The translations under genes were made by a program, and so were the position numbers. The notes under the pieces are model-generated. The model did no database searches. It saw only the letters and a program-made list of their open reading frames with translations, and was not told the DNA's origin. From Bremia lactucae (taxonomy: Eukaryota; Oomycota; Peronosporomycetes; Peronosporales; Peronosporaceae), in assembly GCF_004359215.1 (NCBI RefSeq), contig NW_027152016.1, positions 69,814-119,930 on the forward strand: a DNA stretch of 50,117 nucleotides, written 5' to 3'. Of this stretch, positions 1 to 10,524 are shown in pieces (positions within the stretch are counted from its first letter, which is position 1; every line of letters starts with the position of its first letter).

Positions 1-22
1 ATTATATTATATTATATTATAG
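1..22. repeat. (ATATT)n microsatellite
   Basis: About four copies of the 5-bp unit ATTAT open the window. It lies inside the partial LTR described next and may continue leftwards. Confidence 0.8.
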
Positions 23-208
23 TATATTCTCTTCTTATAGGATGTTGAATTTGTCAATACCAATTTACAATGTTGTATTGTCGCTTCAATTTTACCAAAT
101 TTGTGATATTGGAATTTTAGAGTTAGAATTTGTCATTATTTTTATAGAAATTAAAATTTGTTATTCATCCTTTAGGAGATAATACTTGTGAAATGCTACA
201 CCACGTTT
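1..208 (-). repeat. 3' LTR fragment of element E1 (minus strand)
   Basis: This AT-rich stretch resembles the right part of the LTR at 3319-3838. Both have a TACCAAATTTG palindrome-like core, then a CTTTAGGAGA or CTCTTA-type run, and both end in a degenerate complement of TGTGACGGGGTG (here CACCACGTTT near 200-208). By eye the similarity is about 75 percent. The left part lies outside the window. Confidence 0.55.
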
Positions 209-217
209 CCCCCCAAC
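206..217 (-). other. Polypurine tract of E1
   Basis: Read on the minus strand this is GGTTGGGGGGAAA, directly inside the 3' LTR edge. That is where a Gypsy element keeps its plus-strand primer. Confidence 0.5.
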
Positions 218-462
218 CACCAGTCGCTATAGTGACTGATGTAGAGTAACAGGGTGTATTATTGTGTATCTCTACGTATGTTAGCACCTGTTATTTTTAT
301 ATCGATTCCAACTTTTGTTTACGCATGGTATTAAAGCCCGTGCGCATAGCCTGCAAGGCCGCAAATCTGGCAACTACAGACTAAGGTTGCTGCTAGGGTT
401 GTAAATATTTTAGTAGACCGTCAGGCGTCTACTGCGAAGAGTGACTTCCATCGGAGTTATTC

Positions 463-1780
463 TTGAAATTCGACATCATGTCCGACACGAGGTCAACAAT
501 TGCGGCTGCCGGTTCGCCCGTGGCCGAGTTCGCCCGGGGCCAAGTAAGTCAAAAACCTACGGATTCTGACGAGACAGACCAAGTACTAGCCCCGAGGATG
601 TTTGAATATCCGGGCTTACTTGATAAGGAGTCATCTTGTGATGACTCCGACGAAAAGAGCGGTACTGCTGATGCTTAAATGCATTACAAATAACGAAGTG
701 ATCGTATAGGTAACGTCAAAAAGAATATCACTGCTGGTGCTAGCATGCATCATCAGGAATAAAGTGATCGTAAAGATCACTTCGAGAGGAATGTTAGCTC
801 CGATGCTAACGCTAGCAATGGAAGAGTGAGCGTATTACGTTGCACTTCGCTTTCAAATAGAGACCCTGGTTGCCCTCTAAGGGCAATATAGTGCGTTCGT
901 TTGTCATGGGTCAAATTGAATTCTTCATCGATACCTTTTGTCGTCATCGATGGTTCACTTGCATGCGTGCCACGGATGTAACTCCCTTAATTCAGGCTTG
1001 GAAACTATTCATTATTTTTCATAGCACAGGCCGCGAGGCCTGGCTTGACCAAATGGTTACGTTTCAAGACCGGTTTGTAACACGGTCCGTACTCGATTCA
1101 CACTAGAAGCTGCACCAGTTGTTTAAAGAGACAGGTTTACCTTGCCTCTCGTTGGGGACCTATGCCCCTTTTGCATCATGAGTGCAGTCCTTGCCCCTGA
1201 CAAGACACTCTCTATCTAAGACCCTCATTGGGAGGCGTGCATCTCATGTGGGGTGAGCGAAAAAGATAAATATCTAATATAAACGTTACGAGCGCGAGAA
1301 GCGCTCATTTTTCAATGGACCTAGGACAGGTCTCATCGTACTGTCTGACGAAAACCGGAACATCTATCATTAGTTGTTGACTAGGTTCCCAATCATCATG
1401 CAAGGATCGATTCTTTCGCCATCGATCGAGATAACTCGTTCGGACCCCCTTCACCTCACGTAAGTTAAAGAAGCGCTTTTTTTACAAAGCGCTTCTCATC
1501 ACTCGAGTTTATATATAATTGTTATAAGTCGGGTTCCACTAATTACATCCACTGATAGACTCTCGATGGACCCGACTTATAGCGATGATCCAATTCTTGT
1601 TCTCCTGCACTTGCGGGAGGACATTGATCATGCACGTTCCCGTCATTGTGACTACGGTCGACAGTGTTTGTCGCGAACAAATGGAAAATCGAGCACAAGT
1701 TGCGGCTTACCAATTGTCCAACGAACGGGCGCATCATAATACTCTTGTGACGAGCTGGAGATGACTTGTCACAATATTTA
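463..1780 (+). pseudogene. Antisense accessory ORF remnant in E1
   Basis: The ORF opposes the gag-pol strand of E1. A first segment (start ATG at 478, end 678) is Ser/Asp-rich and ends in CDDSDEKSG. A second segment (about 864-1106) holds the pattern F-x-D-x-F-x-RHR, then AW..FI and GREAWLD, followed by KLHQL..ETGL and, one frame over, a CPFC motif. These align with the antisense ORF of E6 (AWNAFI, GREAWLQ, KLHRL, ETGL, CPCC). A third, weaker segment (about 1560-1760) reads HLREDIDHARSRHCD and then MENRAQVAAY, resembling the coiled-coil end of the E3 and E6 ORFs. Several stops and frameshifts make it a relic. The function is unknown; the Cys pair suggests metal or nucleic-acid binding only weakly. 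Confidence 0.45.
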
Positions 1781-2292
1781 TCTCTAAAGAATAAAGAATA
1801 ACGTCTATTTTGCCGAGACTTTCAGTCTCTAATCCGGCACCATCAGTTTTGGGCGGATGCCTCAGAACGTATAGGAGGCAGCTCGATCATGTACGCATTG
1901 CTTCGCAAAGCGGCTAATATGCTCGGCCAGTAATGTATTTCTACCCACATTTGTCTCGAGATGTTTTCGTGGGTTTATTGTTTTGTAGGGCTAGACCGCT
2001 AAGTTGTATAAAATAATGTTTGCTCTTCCATTAGTATCAGCGATCTGTTTTGGTCGATCAACCGCATCAACGATGGAATTCCCCACGAAACGGACCTCTA
2101 CCTCTTCAGCCAGTAGGAATTTTCCTGCTAACTCGATTTATTTTTTATTTTAATGCGCTCGGTGCGCACTGCGGCGTCAATATTTCCCTCTTTAGTGATG
2201 GATGTTGCTGATGCTTAGTATATCATCATCATTATTATCAAAGTCAGCATTAGCTTCATCGCTTTTATTGAGTGTGTCTTCTTCAATATTGA

Positions 2293-2830
2293 TTAAATCA
2301 TCATCGGTATCCTTTGCATTGACTGTTGAGTCAAAGCGTGATAAGCAAGAGCTAAGTTGGTCTTTGCTCGAGCAAGTCTTCCTCGAAGTAAAGTCACTTT
2401 CAAATAAAGGAGATGGCGTACACCATCCACAAAACGCGGTGTGTGCTTTGTTGATGAATTCACCGAATTGTTGATGGCAAATTCTGCCATCGGCAAAAAC
2501 TCACTCCAACTAAACGAGTCGACGTATCCGAGAAAAAAGTTTTTTCGAGCATACAATTTGTACATCCGGTCTGGCTATCTGATTCCGGATAGTTATAATT
2601 GATATTTGCAGCTGTTATTTTAGTGATTTGAACACAGAACCTCCGCCTAGAACCAGGGGTATTAAAGCTAACAGGGAAAGCATGGAGTCAAAATATCGTT
2701 TTGATTTTGACACGAGCACAACCTATGGCTGTGATCGACTCGGGACTACAACAAGATGTACCAACTTGCTGAAACGTTCATCGAACACAAGGATACCAGT
2801 ATTCTTGTGATCGACGCGGCGCGCTTCAAT
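2293..2830 (-). pseudogene. Gypsy integrase fragment (E1)
   Basis: The minus-strand translation shows GILVFDERFSKLVHL (family form: GILVFVDRFSKMVHLAAVP, following the first catalytic Asp region) near 2800-2760. After disrupted sequence comes SWSEFLPMAEFAINNSVNSS (2293-2565), the conserved block after the catalytic Glu of Gypsy integrases. The central DDE part is scrambled by stops, so no activity is possible. The HHCC domain is absent, because the fragment is fused upstream to gag-like sequence. Confidence 0.7.
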
Positions 2831-3240
2831 AAAATCGTCGAATTCGACGAACTATCTAAGCAAGCGGTCGCCTTCGACAGCTTTAAGCTTGGAGATCTCA
2901 GTATTTAAGGTTTCCAGTTGACGCGAATGCGTCGGCCTGCAAGCAGCATGTAAATGCTGCTGTTTGATCAATTCCAACTGTTGAGCACCCTATTCTCTCA
3001 ACGCCTCGGCACTTGGCAGCGTTGCTGGTGAAGCATGATTAACTTCTCTCTGGCTACGTCGATCTTTGTTGTATAGACTCAGCTATAAATGGAGTTTGTC
3101 GGCTTTTCGCAGAGCTGCCAACGTTTCGGTGACGGTTGGCCCTCCTATGGCCGAACATAGACGCTCGGCCATTCGTTCTTGAAGGTCACTCAAGTAAGTG
3201 AAACCTCCACGTGGTGCATTGGTGCTTCTAGAGGTGTTTG
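2831..3240 (-). pseudogene. Gag-like coiled-coil fragment (E1)
   Basis: A minus-strand frame with only a few stops reads SDLQERMAERLCSAIGG and later QLETLNTEISKLKA, ending in FVEFDDFIEARR. The heptad-like spacing of Leu/Ile and high Lys/Glu content suggest a coiled coil. It lies just inside the PBS, where gag begins, so I infer the N-terminal part of gag. It could instead be an unrelated leader ORF. Confidence 0.4.
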
Positions 3241-3303
3241 ATATCTCCCTCCTTTTTCATTGGTGGGTGGTGGGTGGTACGTGTGTAGTCGTTGAATGGA
3301 CCA

Positions 3304-3316
3304 CGAAGTGCTACTA
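3304..3316 (-). other. Primer binding site of E1
   Basis: On the minus strand the LTR ends in ...ATTACA, followed by the spacer CC and then TAGTAGCACTTCG. The same LTR-end, CC, TGGTAGCACT arrangement occurs in E4, E6 and E7. Here the universal TGG has decayed to TAG. Confidence 0.65.
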
Positions 3317-3318
3317 GG

Positions 3319-3838
3319 TGTAATAGGGCCTAATTCGCTAGGGCTGATAACAGTACTAGCCAATCGGCACTGATAACATCAAAGTAAGGTGCCTTAATTA
3401 CTTCATGTACAGTGAGGGGCAGAGGAAGGTTTATGTATTTAAAAAGCTTTAGCTAATCTAGGCCAATACTAAGGATTTAGCATAAAAAAGGTAGATTTGT
3501 ATTAAGATATTAAGTTCCTTCCTATCAATCTTTTATTAAGTGGTTTTATTAATAACTATGAAGAGTGCCTCCTTGCGCACTGCCCAGTCGTGTCTTGTAA
3601 CGATTGCGGGATTGACCTAAACTTGAATCAATCAATCAATAGAAGTATTGTCTTGCTGCCTTAATATTACCAAATTTGGTAAAATTGAATTTATTGAGAC
3701 AAATTAATGATGGATAATAATTTTGTACTTCTTTATTTTTCTTCTCTTATATGAAACCAGATTTTATACTTCTCTTACGAGAAATCATGTTAATGATTCC
3801 TTTTAAATAATATTTATATAACGCAACACCCCGTCACA
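3319..3838 (-). repeat. 5' LTR of E1 (minus strand)
   Basis: The LTR is bounded by TGTAATAGGG and CCCCGTCACA, the near-inverted TG...CA ends of an LTR, with the PBS directly outside at 3304-3316. It contains the inverted repeat TTACCAAATTTGGTAA near 3669-3684. Pieces of the same family recur at 28505-28711 and 44618-44688. Confidence 0.65.
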
Positions 3839-4779
3839 GAAAAATTCATTCACCACCATATAAAATTTCAATGCAATGAATAGGTGCACAGTATTCACCA
3901 CTGCTTCAAAGCTATAGCTTTAAGATTAGTTCTCTTGTAGTAGGGCAAGCTTCGACTGTTAAACCGTTGATGTGGAACAATTCCAATGTGGGTACTTTTT
4001 CTCTAGTTGAAACAGGTAATATCAATAAAATCTAATTTATTATCGGTAATGCGTCTGACAATTTATTACCAGATACAGATGTTTGGTGGACAAAATAATT
4101 TATTTGTTCGTTATCAGGGAAGGTTTTCAATTTGGAAACATAAATTAAGTTCAGTCCCCGTCTGATCCTGACGAAGACTTGCACTTTAATCAGTGAGAAA
4201 ACAAAGCCTAAAGCCTTACTAAGTTCTTACTGACAAGAACTAGTCGCCACTCGGTTATAACCATTAAATTATTTGAACAAGGACTCATTAAGCTCTACGC
4301 AATTGTACGACACTTTGAGTCAATACACTTGCTAGTCTTATAGAACTGAGTGACTTTTAAAGTCAATAAGTCTTCCTAATAATTACAAGAAAGTTGTCTT
4401 CGCTTCAATTTGTAGCTCACTTATGAGATCTTATAAGACTTATCCTCAGTGAGAATGGATCTTTCCTAAGCCTCTCAGGAGACTAAACATTTACCGTTTA
4501 GAAAGCTCAAGCTAAGTTTCGGTTGAGCAAAAGGGATCATATCCTTTTTCGGAGCCCAGAGTTGCTTGATGCAAGGCTATAAGCCTTTGTGCACTTTGAA
4601 TCTGCACGTATATATGCATTAATGCTAACACATAACATCCCCTTACCTGATCCGGAACCTAAGACTCGCCATCATGTTGTAAATGTTACGGCATAAGAGG
4701 GCAAAGAGGGAGAAATTTTCTTTCTTTGAACTAAATAAATTGGACTTGCTTTGACCTCGGCCTTACCCCGAACAGAGCA
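3839..4779. other. AT-rich stretch, no gene recognised
   Basis: No convincing coding frame is visible on either strand. The stretch has many short imperfect inverted repeats, as the LTRs here do (for example runs around 4340-4380 and 4480-4530), so it may be an unrecognised decayed LTR. I could not match it to a copy in the window. Confidence 0.4.
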
Positions 4780-5067
4780 ACAACGAGCTTCCCTGGCCAT
4801 ATTCACGCTTAGTGGAACATCAGAGAATGCGCTCCCACATGTAACACGTCGATAGACATTGCATTTATCATGTGGGGCAAGCCAAAAAAGCAACTTTCTC
4901 ACGTGTATGCACCGCCTTGTCAAATTTTCGCATACGGTCGCAAATTATGCCTTCCCGTCAGAGTAAAAGATCCCTTGTGAAGTATGTCCAAGATTTGCGA
5001 ACTCTTACTGCTGCTTTGGAGCTTGACCTATTTCATGAAGTATTTTAGCAGCCAACTTTATGGAAGG
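4780..5067 (+). pseudogene. Gypsy gag fragment
   Basis: The plus-strand translation contains SRQSKRSLVKYVQDLRTLTA (from about 4957), which aligns with TRQGKRTLGVFVQELRTLIA of the E4 gag. Further on, in a shifted frame, ANFMEGELSTL matches the gag pattern V-x-FMEGL. Upstream frames suggest AIFTLSG..ENA as the preceding helix. The fragment is cut off on the right by the truncated LTR of E2. It is a relic with stops and a frameshift. Confidence 0.6.
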
Positions 5068-5457
5068 CGAATTAAGTACCTTACGACAAGTGTCGCCACG
5101 GAAGCGGTAATTCGGCTTCATATGCGCACTTGTTAAATAGAAAATGCTTTTAGGACGGATTTATATTAGGAATAGTTAAATATGAAACCGTTGTTAACCA
5201 ATTAAAAGGTGCCACCTCTCTAGATGTGCACAACTACATTGCAAGTGTAATATATTGAATACCTCGGATTTTGGATGGCACTAACCGTCATCCCTTTCAA
5301 TGTTAATACACCTTTGTGCATCACATATACAAAAGTGAGTCACTTTGTGCACCACACCTTAGGGGAGGTCTAAGTCCTTCACATGAAGTAATTAAACATC
5401 CCGTAAAGTATATCAAGTGTACCTATTGTGTATCATAGGCAACTTTATCCCGATACA
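5068..5457 (-). repeat. 3' LTR of E2 (family B, minus strand), truncated
   Basis: The right edge is CCCGATACA, the complement of an LTR start TGTATCGGG, followed by a purine tract. The body matches the LTR at 11591-11925 (CCACCTCT, TACATTGCAAG, GAATACCTCGGATTT, AAGTAATT, GGCAACTTTA) and the plus copy at 25392. Near 5086-5115 it matches the family-B copy around 25951 almost base for base. The outer end is missing where it abuts the gag fragment, and 5130-5205 looks inserted or diverged. Confidence 0.7.
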
Positions 5458-5470
5458 CCCCCACCCCCTA
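5458..5470 (-). other. Polypurine tract of E2
   Basis: The minus-strand reading TAGGGGGTGGGGG lies immediately next to the 3' LTR start, as expected for the plus-strand primer of an LTR retrotransposon. Confidence 0.7.
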
Positions 5471-5639
5471 TTGAGAACGAATTTATAATTTGTAAAATCG
5501 TCAACGGGAGGAACCAGGGACAGCGAGCTGCTTATGCGCCGCTTTAAGTCCTCTCAACCACTTTCAGCGACTAGTGTGTGAACATTAAGTGTGACATCAC
5601 ACGGCGCCTGACATGCTACTTTAGAGTGGCAAAGTTGAT

Positions 5640-6665
5640 GGGTCGTATGCAAAGACACCCACACAGCCACGCACGAAGCGGAAGCGCAGCAATAAAACGC
5701 TGCCGTCGTCTAGTGCTACAATTACAACGCCGACAGACAGCTAGTGCTGCTGCTGTTGCGCTGTTAATAAAACTGAACATTCCACTTGCGCAGTGAGGGT
5801 GTAGATTCGTCGCTCACTGTCGAATTCAATGAGTCGACACCGCTGCCATCACCTCATAGTAATGATGAGCACAGCGATCTAATGGGGTAGGGTGATGGCG
5901 CTATATATTGCCACCCAGACTTCAATCATTGCTCCTTACATTGAGACGCCCTACATTGCGAAGGCCAACCTGCCTATTGTCAACATATCAATTGTCTCGT
6001 CGTCTGCGCTAGCTAGCACAGCAACCAATCATGAGAGCGCTGCTCATACAGGTGCAGCTGCTTCTCAGGTGGGTATTACCTCAACACCTGTCGTTCAAAC
6101 CATCATACACAATGAATCTGACGCAGAAAAGCCTGAGCATAAAGCTCTTCTGTCGATGCCACAAGCCAGTCGTATTGTATTCGGCTATGTGACTGGTGGT
6201 ATACCAAATATGCTACCTCAATCCGGATGGCCTCGTTTAAATGGAACTAGAACGTCGATTCAGAGCGCTCAATTATAGACGCTCATAATTATTACTAGTC
6301 TACAATTCATAGAAGGCTCATGGAAAAATACTTGGCCATATTTCGCCGATATCGATCGATCGTGTTGCATTCGAATGAGTCAGCCAACCAATACGAAGCG
6401 GAAATCCCGCACCGCTTTCAGCCACATTCCCATGTGGCGAAACACCGGTCAAGGGACTAGCTTTGCTCGCATGCGTGTGAGAGAAATCATGGGTGGTACT
6501 TTACCCACTGTTTTTCTCATAACATCGCTCTTGAGTTCATTCGGAACTAGCGGAGCGGCATCTGGTGCACCAATCCATAGGCAGACATCACGCCCGGTAC
6601 AACGACACGCAGGGCGTCTTCCACTTTCTAAAGAGTTGAAACTCTTTGGTTATCCTCCTAACTGA
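5640..6665 (+). pseudogene. Antisense accessory ORF remnant of family-B element E2
   Basis: This frame opposes gag-pol and lies between integrase and the 3' LTR. From about 5808 it reads VDSSLTVEFNESTPLPSP, aligning with DVDPSLIVDYNESRPLPSP on the minus strand of E5 (near 25070). It continues with TQTSIIAPYIET (IQTSIIAHNMET in E5), SSSALAS...AAHTGAAAS (SSSALDS...AAHKGAAAS) and VQTIIHNESDAE (AQTIIHNGSDIE). The next segment (6375-6665) has ARMRVREIMGGTLP, matching ARLRVKEIMGGTVP. The product would be an acidic, Ala/Ser-rich protein of unknown function. Frameshifts and stops separate the blocks, so this copy is dead. The shared motif order between two elements supports a once-real ORF. Confidence 0.55.
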
Positions 6666-6982
6666 ACGAGGATTTGAAAATTTCGCTGCACGGAGCGGTA
6701 GGCAATCAACACGTTTTAACAATGAAGCGTTGGTTCCCAGCGGCATACATCAGTGCAGGCGGTACCCGATAGGAGCGGTTCGCCTACCTACTCGCGGCAG
6801 CCTATCCCGCTTCCGTTCAGTCGCAGGCGCTAGGTGCTGCTGAACGAAGGACCGCGGATCTCCAAAGTCAAGTTCGCGACTGACTTCAAATTTCCACAAT
6901 GTTTGCTCGAAGGATCGGCAGGGCCACGAAAGGCTGAAGCTTCGGCTGGACCTTTCCTGAAGCTAATATTGAGAGATCCGCG

Positions 6983-7290
6983 TTATGCGCGTGCTATCCC
7001 TCGCTCTCCAATCTTAGTCACAATGGAATTAGCCATTCGGCTGGAAGTCTTACACCAACCCGTCTCATTATCCTGAACAACGCTGGACCCACGGTCGGCG
7101 CCATGATCGGTCTCGTTAGATAGATGGCGGTATTTAGTCTCTTCTGCATCAACATACCGTTTAAGACGACTCACATAAAATATGGAGTGCGTCTTCATAT
7201 ACGACGGAAGTGTGAGCCTACAATTTAGGTCTCCAACCTCCTTGACCACCGTATATGGTCCGATGAAACGCGGCAATAATTTGATAGAAC
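6983..7290 (-). pseudogene. Integrase C-terminal domain (E2)
   Basis: The minus-strand frame reads GSIKLLPRFIGPYTVVKEVG and then YRLTLPSYMKTHSIFYVSRL in near form. This is the SH3-like C-terminal domain of Gypsy integrases (K-L-x-PRFIGPF...YxLxLP...HPVFHVSxL). The upstream part of the same domain lies next to it in the opposite orientation (7290-7512). Confidence 0.75.
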
Positions 7291-7512
7291 CTCTCAGCGG
7301 TATCATAGGCCACTCTGGTGTTAAAAGCGTGAGCGAGGCTCAATATTTTGTGGATGAGCGATTGGCCATCACATGAAATGTCCGTAACGCGATGGCAAGC
7401 GCTCAGGTCAAACAAAAACAAGATGTTGACCAACCTAGTCGCAAAAATAATGAGCGCTTTAGGGTAGAAGAAAAAGTACTATTAAAACCCTAGCTAAAAT
7501 GCGGCGTCTGAC
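7290..7512 (+). pseudogene. Inverted integrase segment inside E2
   Basis: The plus-strand translation reads PLSGIIG...KSVSEAQYF, then NVRNAMASAQVKQKQ and NNERFRVEEKVLL. In E5 the matching residues (PLGGIIG, KSVSEAQRF, KVRDEMASAQDKQKE, NERFKVGEKVLL) lie directly upstream of the KLLHRFIGPF block on the same strand. In E2 that block is on the minus strand, so this roughly 220-bp piece has been flipped in place. Confidence 0.65.
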
Positions 7513-7538
7513 TTAATTGAAGGTTGATTGCAGCGGCT

Positions 7539-8300
7539 TCAATTGCGCACTGCTAGACAATGCAAGCTTTGTGCGCTGACACTGTTCGCAGGAGCGAATT
7601 TAGTTGTCCACCCGTCGAAATAGGTGTGGCCATCAACATTCCTCTGACACTCGTAAGAATATTTTTTGCGGGCCCGATGCCTTCGTGATGTTGCATCATG
7701 GAGCTCGTAAAGGATCATTAGCTTGAGATCTGTGTCATAGATCCTCAAGAGATCATAAGGTGAGAGCTGATGCCATAACATGCCATCGCTGCAGCTAGAG
7801 CGACTTAGCTTAGCCTTCAGGTGCGACGGAAGGGAAACATTTTGTCCACCGAAGTGATCCAACAGCACGCGACAATGTTTGTCCTGACTGTAGCTCTCCT
7901 TTTTTTGAGGCCAACAAGCTCGTCACGTCCTTCATGGCTTCCAACGTTGACGGCTCAACTTGTGCCTAAGCACTAAATACACTTCCCTCGTGTCTTGCCT
8001 CGAAGTCTGGTGTGCGCGATAATGCGCAGCCAAGGCATTCGACTTACCCGGCTTGTATTTAACTTTGAAATTAAATTAAAAGAAGAATGAAAATCATCTT
8101 GCCATTCTAGGCGAGAGGTGCGGTGAGTTTATTTGGTCCGCAATGATGCGTGATCCGTATAAACCACAAATAATTTAGTGCCCAATAGGTGCACTCGAAA
8201 CTTAATAAGAGCATTCTTTATTGAAAGCAGCTCCTTGTCATGCCCAAAGTTCAATATCGCGGCTTTTGAAAGCTGGGAGTGATTAGAGAGGACACGGTCA
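7539..8300 (-). pseudogene. RNase H and integrase HHCC domain remnants (E2)
   Basis: On the minus strand, GHDKELLSIKNALIKFR and FVVYTDHASLRT (about 8240-8120) are RNase H motifs of Gypsy elements. Further on (7868-7539) come MILYELHDATSRRHRARKK and SCEQCQRTK in broken frames, the zinc-binding N-terminal integrase domain. The expected VDFIFGLP block after CQRTK..PLQ is missing, so the catalytic core has been lost at about 7515-7540. Confidence 0.65.
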
Positions 8301-8514
8301 ACGTCGTCATCCTTTTATGCACGCAACTTTGCATGCATAGCACACGACGCTATAGGCTTATCTACGTCTCGCAATGCCAAGCCTGGCGCCTCAAAAAATG
8401 ATTGCTTCGCTAATGTGAACGTATCTACTAATTCTTCTGACCAAACTCATTTTAATGAGGTCAGACAAGGGCATAGTCCACTCCGCATAATTCTTGCTGT
8501 CCTTATGCAAGCAA

Positions 8515-9240
8515 TTAGCGAGCCCTAGAAATTGGCGCAAATCCTTCACATGTCGTGGGATTGGCCATCATTTTGCCGATCTTACAGTGTCTGGGTCTGA
8601 TCGCACACCATGTGTTCCTACGATGCAGCCCAGCACATGCATCTAGTGGACCCAATACGACGCACTTTTGTAAGTTGACGTACAAACTATGGGCGTCGCC
8701 CAGAGTCTGCAACACACCATAAAAATGACGCTTGTGCGGCTCTATTTCGCTCTACCAATCCTCGGTTCTACTGAGCACGATTACATCGCTAAATTAACAG
8801 AACGCGTAGGCACGTTGCTAACGTATCACGTTAGCCACCACTCGGTGTAATGTTGCGTGTGCGCTTTTTAACCCTTGGGGTGCTTACTGCCGTTTTGGCT
8901 ACATCGGAGTCTCTCATGAGTACCCGACAAAAAACCAGCTTTAAATCTAAGCAGAAAAGATATCTGGCTTTCGGGTGGAGTTCAACAAGACATCTTTCCG
9001 AGGGATTGGCATTTGCGCCGGTATGGTGGTTTTGTTCAGCTTATTGTTAGCGTGAGCCACGCACCGTCCACTTGTGGCCTAACGCACACAGAAGGTCGGG
9101 CTACAGTGAGACGATTTGATCTTAAGTACATCTTCCGCCTTGGCTCGCTTGTCGGACAATTGATAGATACAATTGTCTTGATCCTTCGGCACCGCCATTG
9201 CCTAGTCACGCAATACTTGGTGCCAGGTTCCAATCAGTTT
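8515..9240 (-). pseudogene. Reverse transcriptase remnants (E2)
   Basis: The minus-strand frame near 9233-9190 reads PGTKYCVTRQW, the block just before the RT fingers. The frame at 8715-8515 reads LGDAHSLYVNLQKCVVLG, the conserved RT thumb region after the YxDD motif (family form: H-x-LYVNLKKCVF). I could not recover the catalytic palm with confidence, and the sequence between is full of stops. Confidence 0.6.
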
Positions 9241-9984
9241 CGTGCCCGAAGCCTCTATCGGCCCGTAGTCGGATCGGTACTTCTTTTCGAGACACATTAC
9301 GGCGTTCTCACAGAATATAAAAACGAGCGATCTTTCAAGGCATCACAGCCTTGAGCAATGAATGGTTTATTTTATCCATTTTCAGGAAGCACTCGTCTAT
9401 TGTGGACTATGAGCAACACTCCACCAAATTCTCTTCTGGGACTAGTGCGACTACATCGTGGATCTATTCTTCCATAAGATGGGTAAGGAACAGATCCCAC
9501 GGCATCTCCAGGAGATTAACAATCTCCTAGGCAGATCTCAAGACACGATGGAGCACGTCAACTTAGGATGCCTCCTCTTTTTTGTCTTCAACGTCCTTGA
9601 AAATATCATCTAAAGGCCCATCCTAATTTATTGAACTGATCCAAAGGTCACTCGTTTTGACGTGCCTTGGATCGTCCTTATTTGACAGTAGTTTTTTCGA
9701 GTCACCGCGACCTTTGACTGGGAAGCGGGTGCCGTTTCTCTCTCGGCTAGCGCACCCCTTCCAACGGCTTCAGGCTCTGTGCCGGTTCTTGCGACGCTTG
9801 ACTCCTGTCAGCTCGCTATCAGCTGCCACAGTCTCTCGGCTCTGTGCATGACTATTGGACGCATGAAAACTTGACATCGTCCTCTTCACTATACCAGTCT
9901 CTCCGAGCTGGATAGGACTTGGTGAAGTTTGACATCCCGTCAACGCAGTGTACGACACGACATCAGTTGCATAGGCCTATCGCT

Positions 9985-10110
9985 GGAGCACATCCTTTCC
10001 GGTGTACTACGTAGAGCTAGCAACTGTGCGGCGTGTACGCCAGTCAATCCATGGTTGGTGTCTTGCCAACCATATCATGCCTAGGATAAGGTCAAACGAA
10101 CTTTCCATTC
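9985..10110 (-). pseudogene. Protease-RT junction (E2)
   Basis: The minus strand reads LGMIWLARHQPWIDWRTRRT, the typical segment after the retropepsin domain in oomycete Gypsy pol. Similar blocks occur in E3 and E6 (ILGLYWLRKYEPRISW) and, inverted, in E4. Confidence 0.7.
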
Positions 10111-10524
10111 CTACCACCATTAATTGCTTTCTACAAAAAAGTCTCAGGAACTGAAGGCGAGTTCAACTTGAACTCACTAAGACTTTACGAGCGCGCCGTT
10201 CGCTAAACGAACGGTCCTCTCTTCTGGCAAAGCGACTCATATATGGCTAGTCTCTGTTTAAGATCCGCGAGTTCCCAAATTCTGTAATGCACCCGAATTC
10301 ACGAGAAGAGTCACCGCATGGTCATAGCCTCGCACCCGAGCGCATAGACCAGCAGGATTAAGGTCGAAAATTTCGGGACCTCAGGGACTATGCTACCCAT
10401 TTGTTCGATAGCTCTGAGCATAGACGCATTTTCAGAGACCGCGTCAGTAGGGCATCCAGCCCTTACTGCGCTCCTGCCTCCTCGAGCTCTCAGTGGTCAA
10501 TGCAGAGATCATGCGTATTACATG

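Larger units (their letters stand above)
1..3838 (-). mobile_element. Deleted Ty3/Gypsy retrotransposon E1
   Basis: Reading the minus strand, the order is 5' LTR (3838-3319), PBS, a degenerate gag-like coiled coil (3240-2831), the integrase core and C-terminal part (2830-2293), a 3' region with an ORF on the opposite strand (463-1780), polypurine tract and partial 3' LTR. Protease, reverse transcriptase and RNase H are missing: near 2830 the gag-like frame runs straight into integrase sequence, so a large internal deletion is inferred. Every reading frame is broken, so the element is dead. Confidence 0.7.

Noticed and set aside
3666..3690. Palindrome TTACCAAATTTGGTAA as a DNA-transposon end
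   Set aside because: It recurs inside LTRs of one family, at a constant place, so it is an internal LTR feature.
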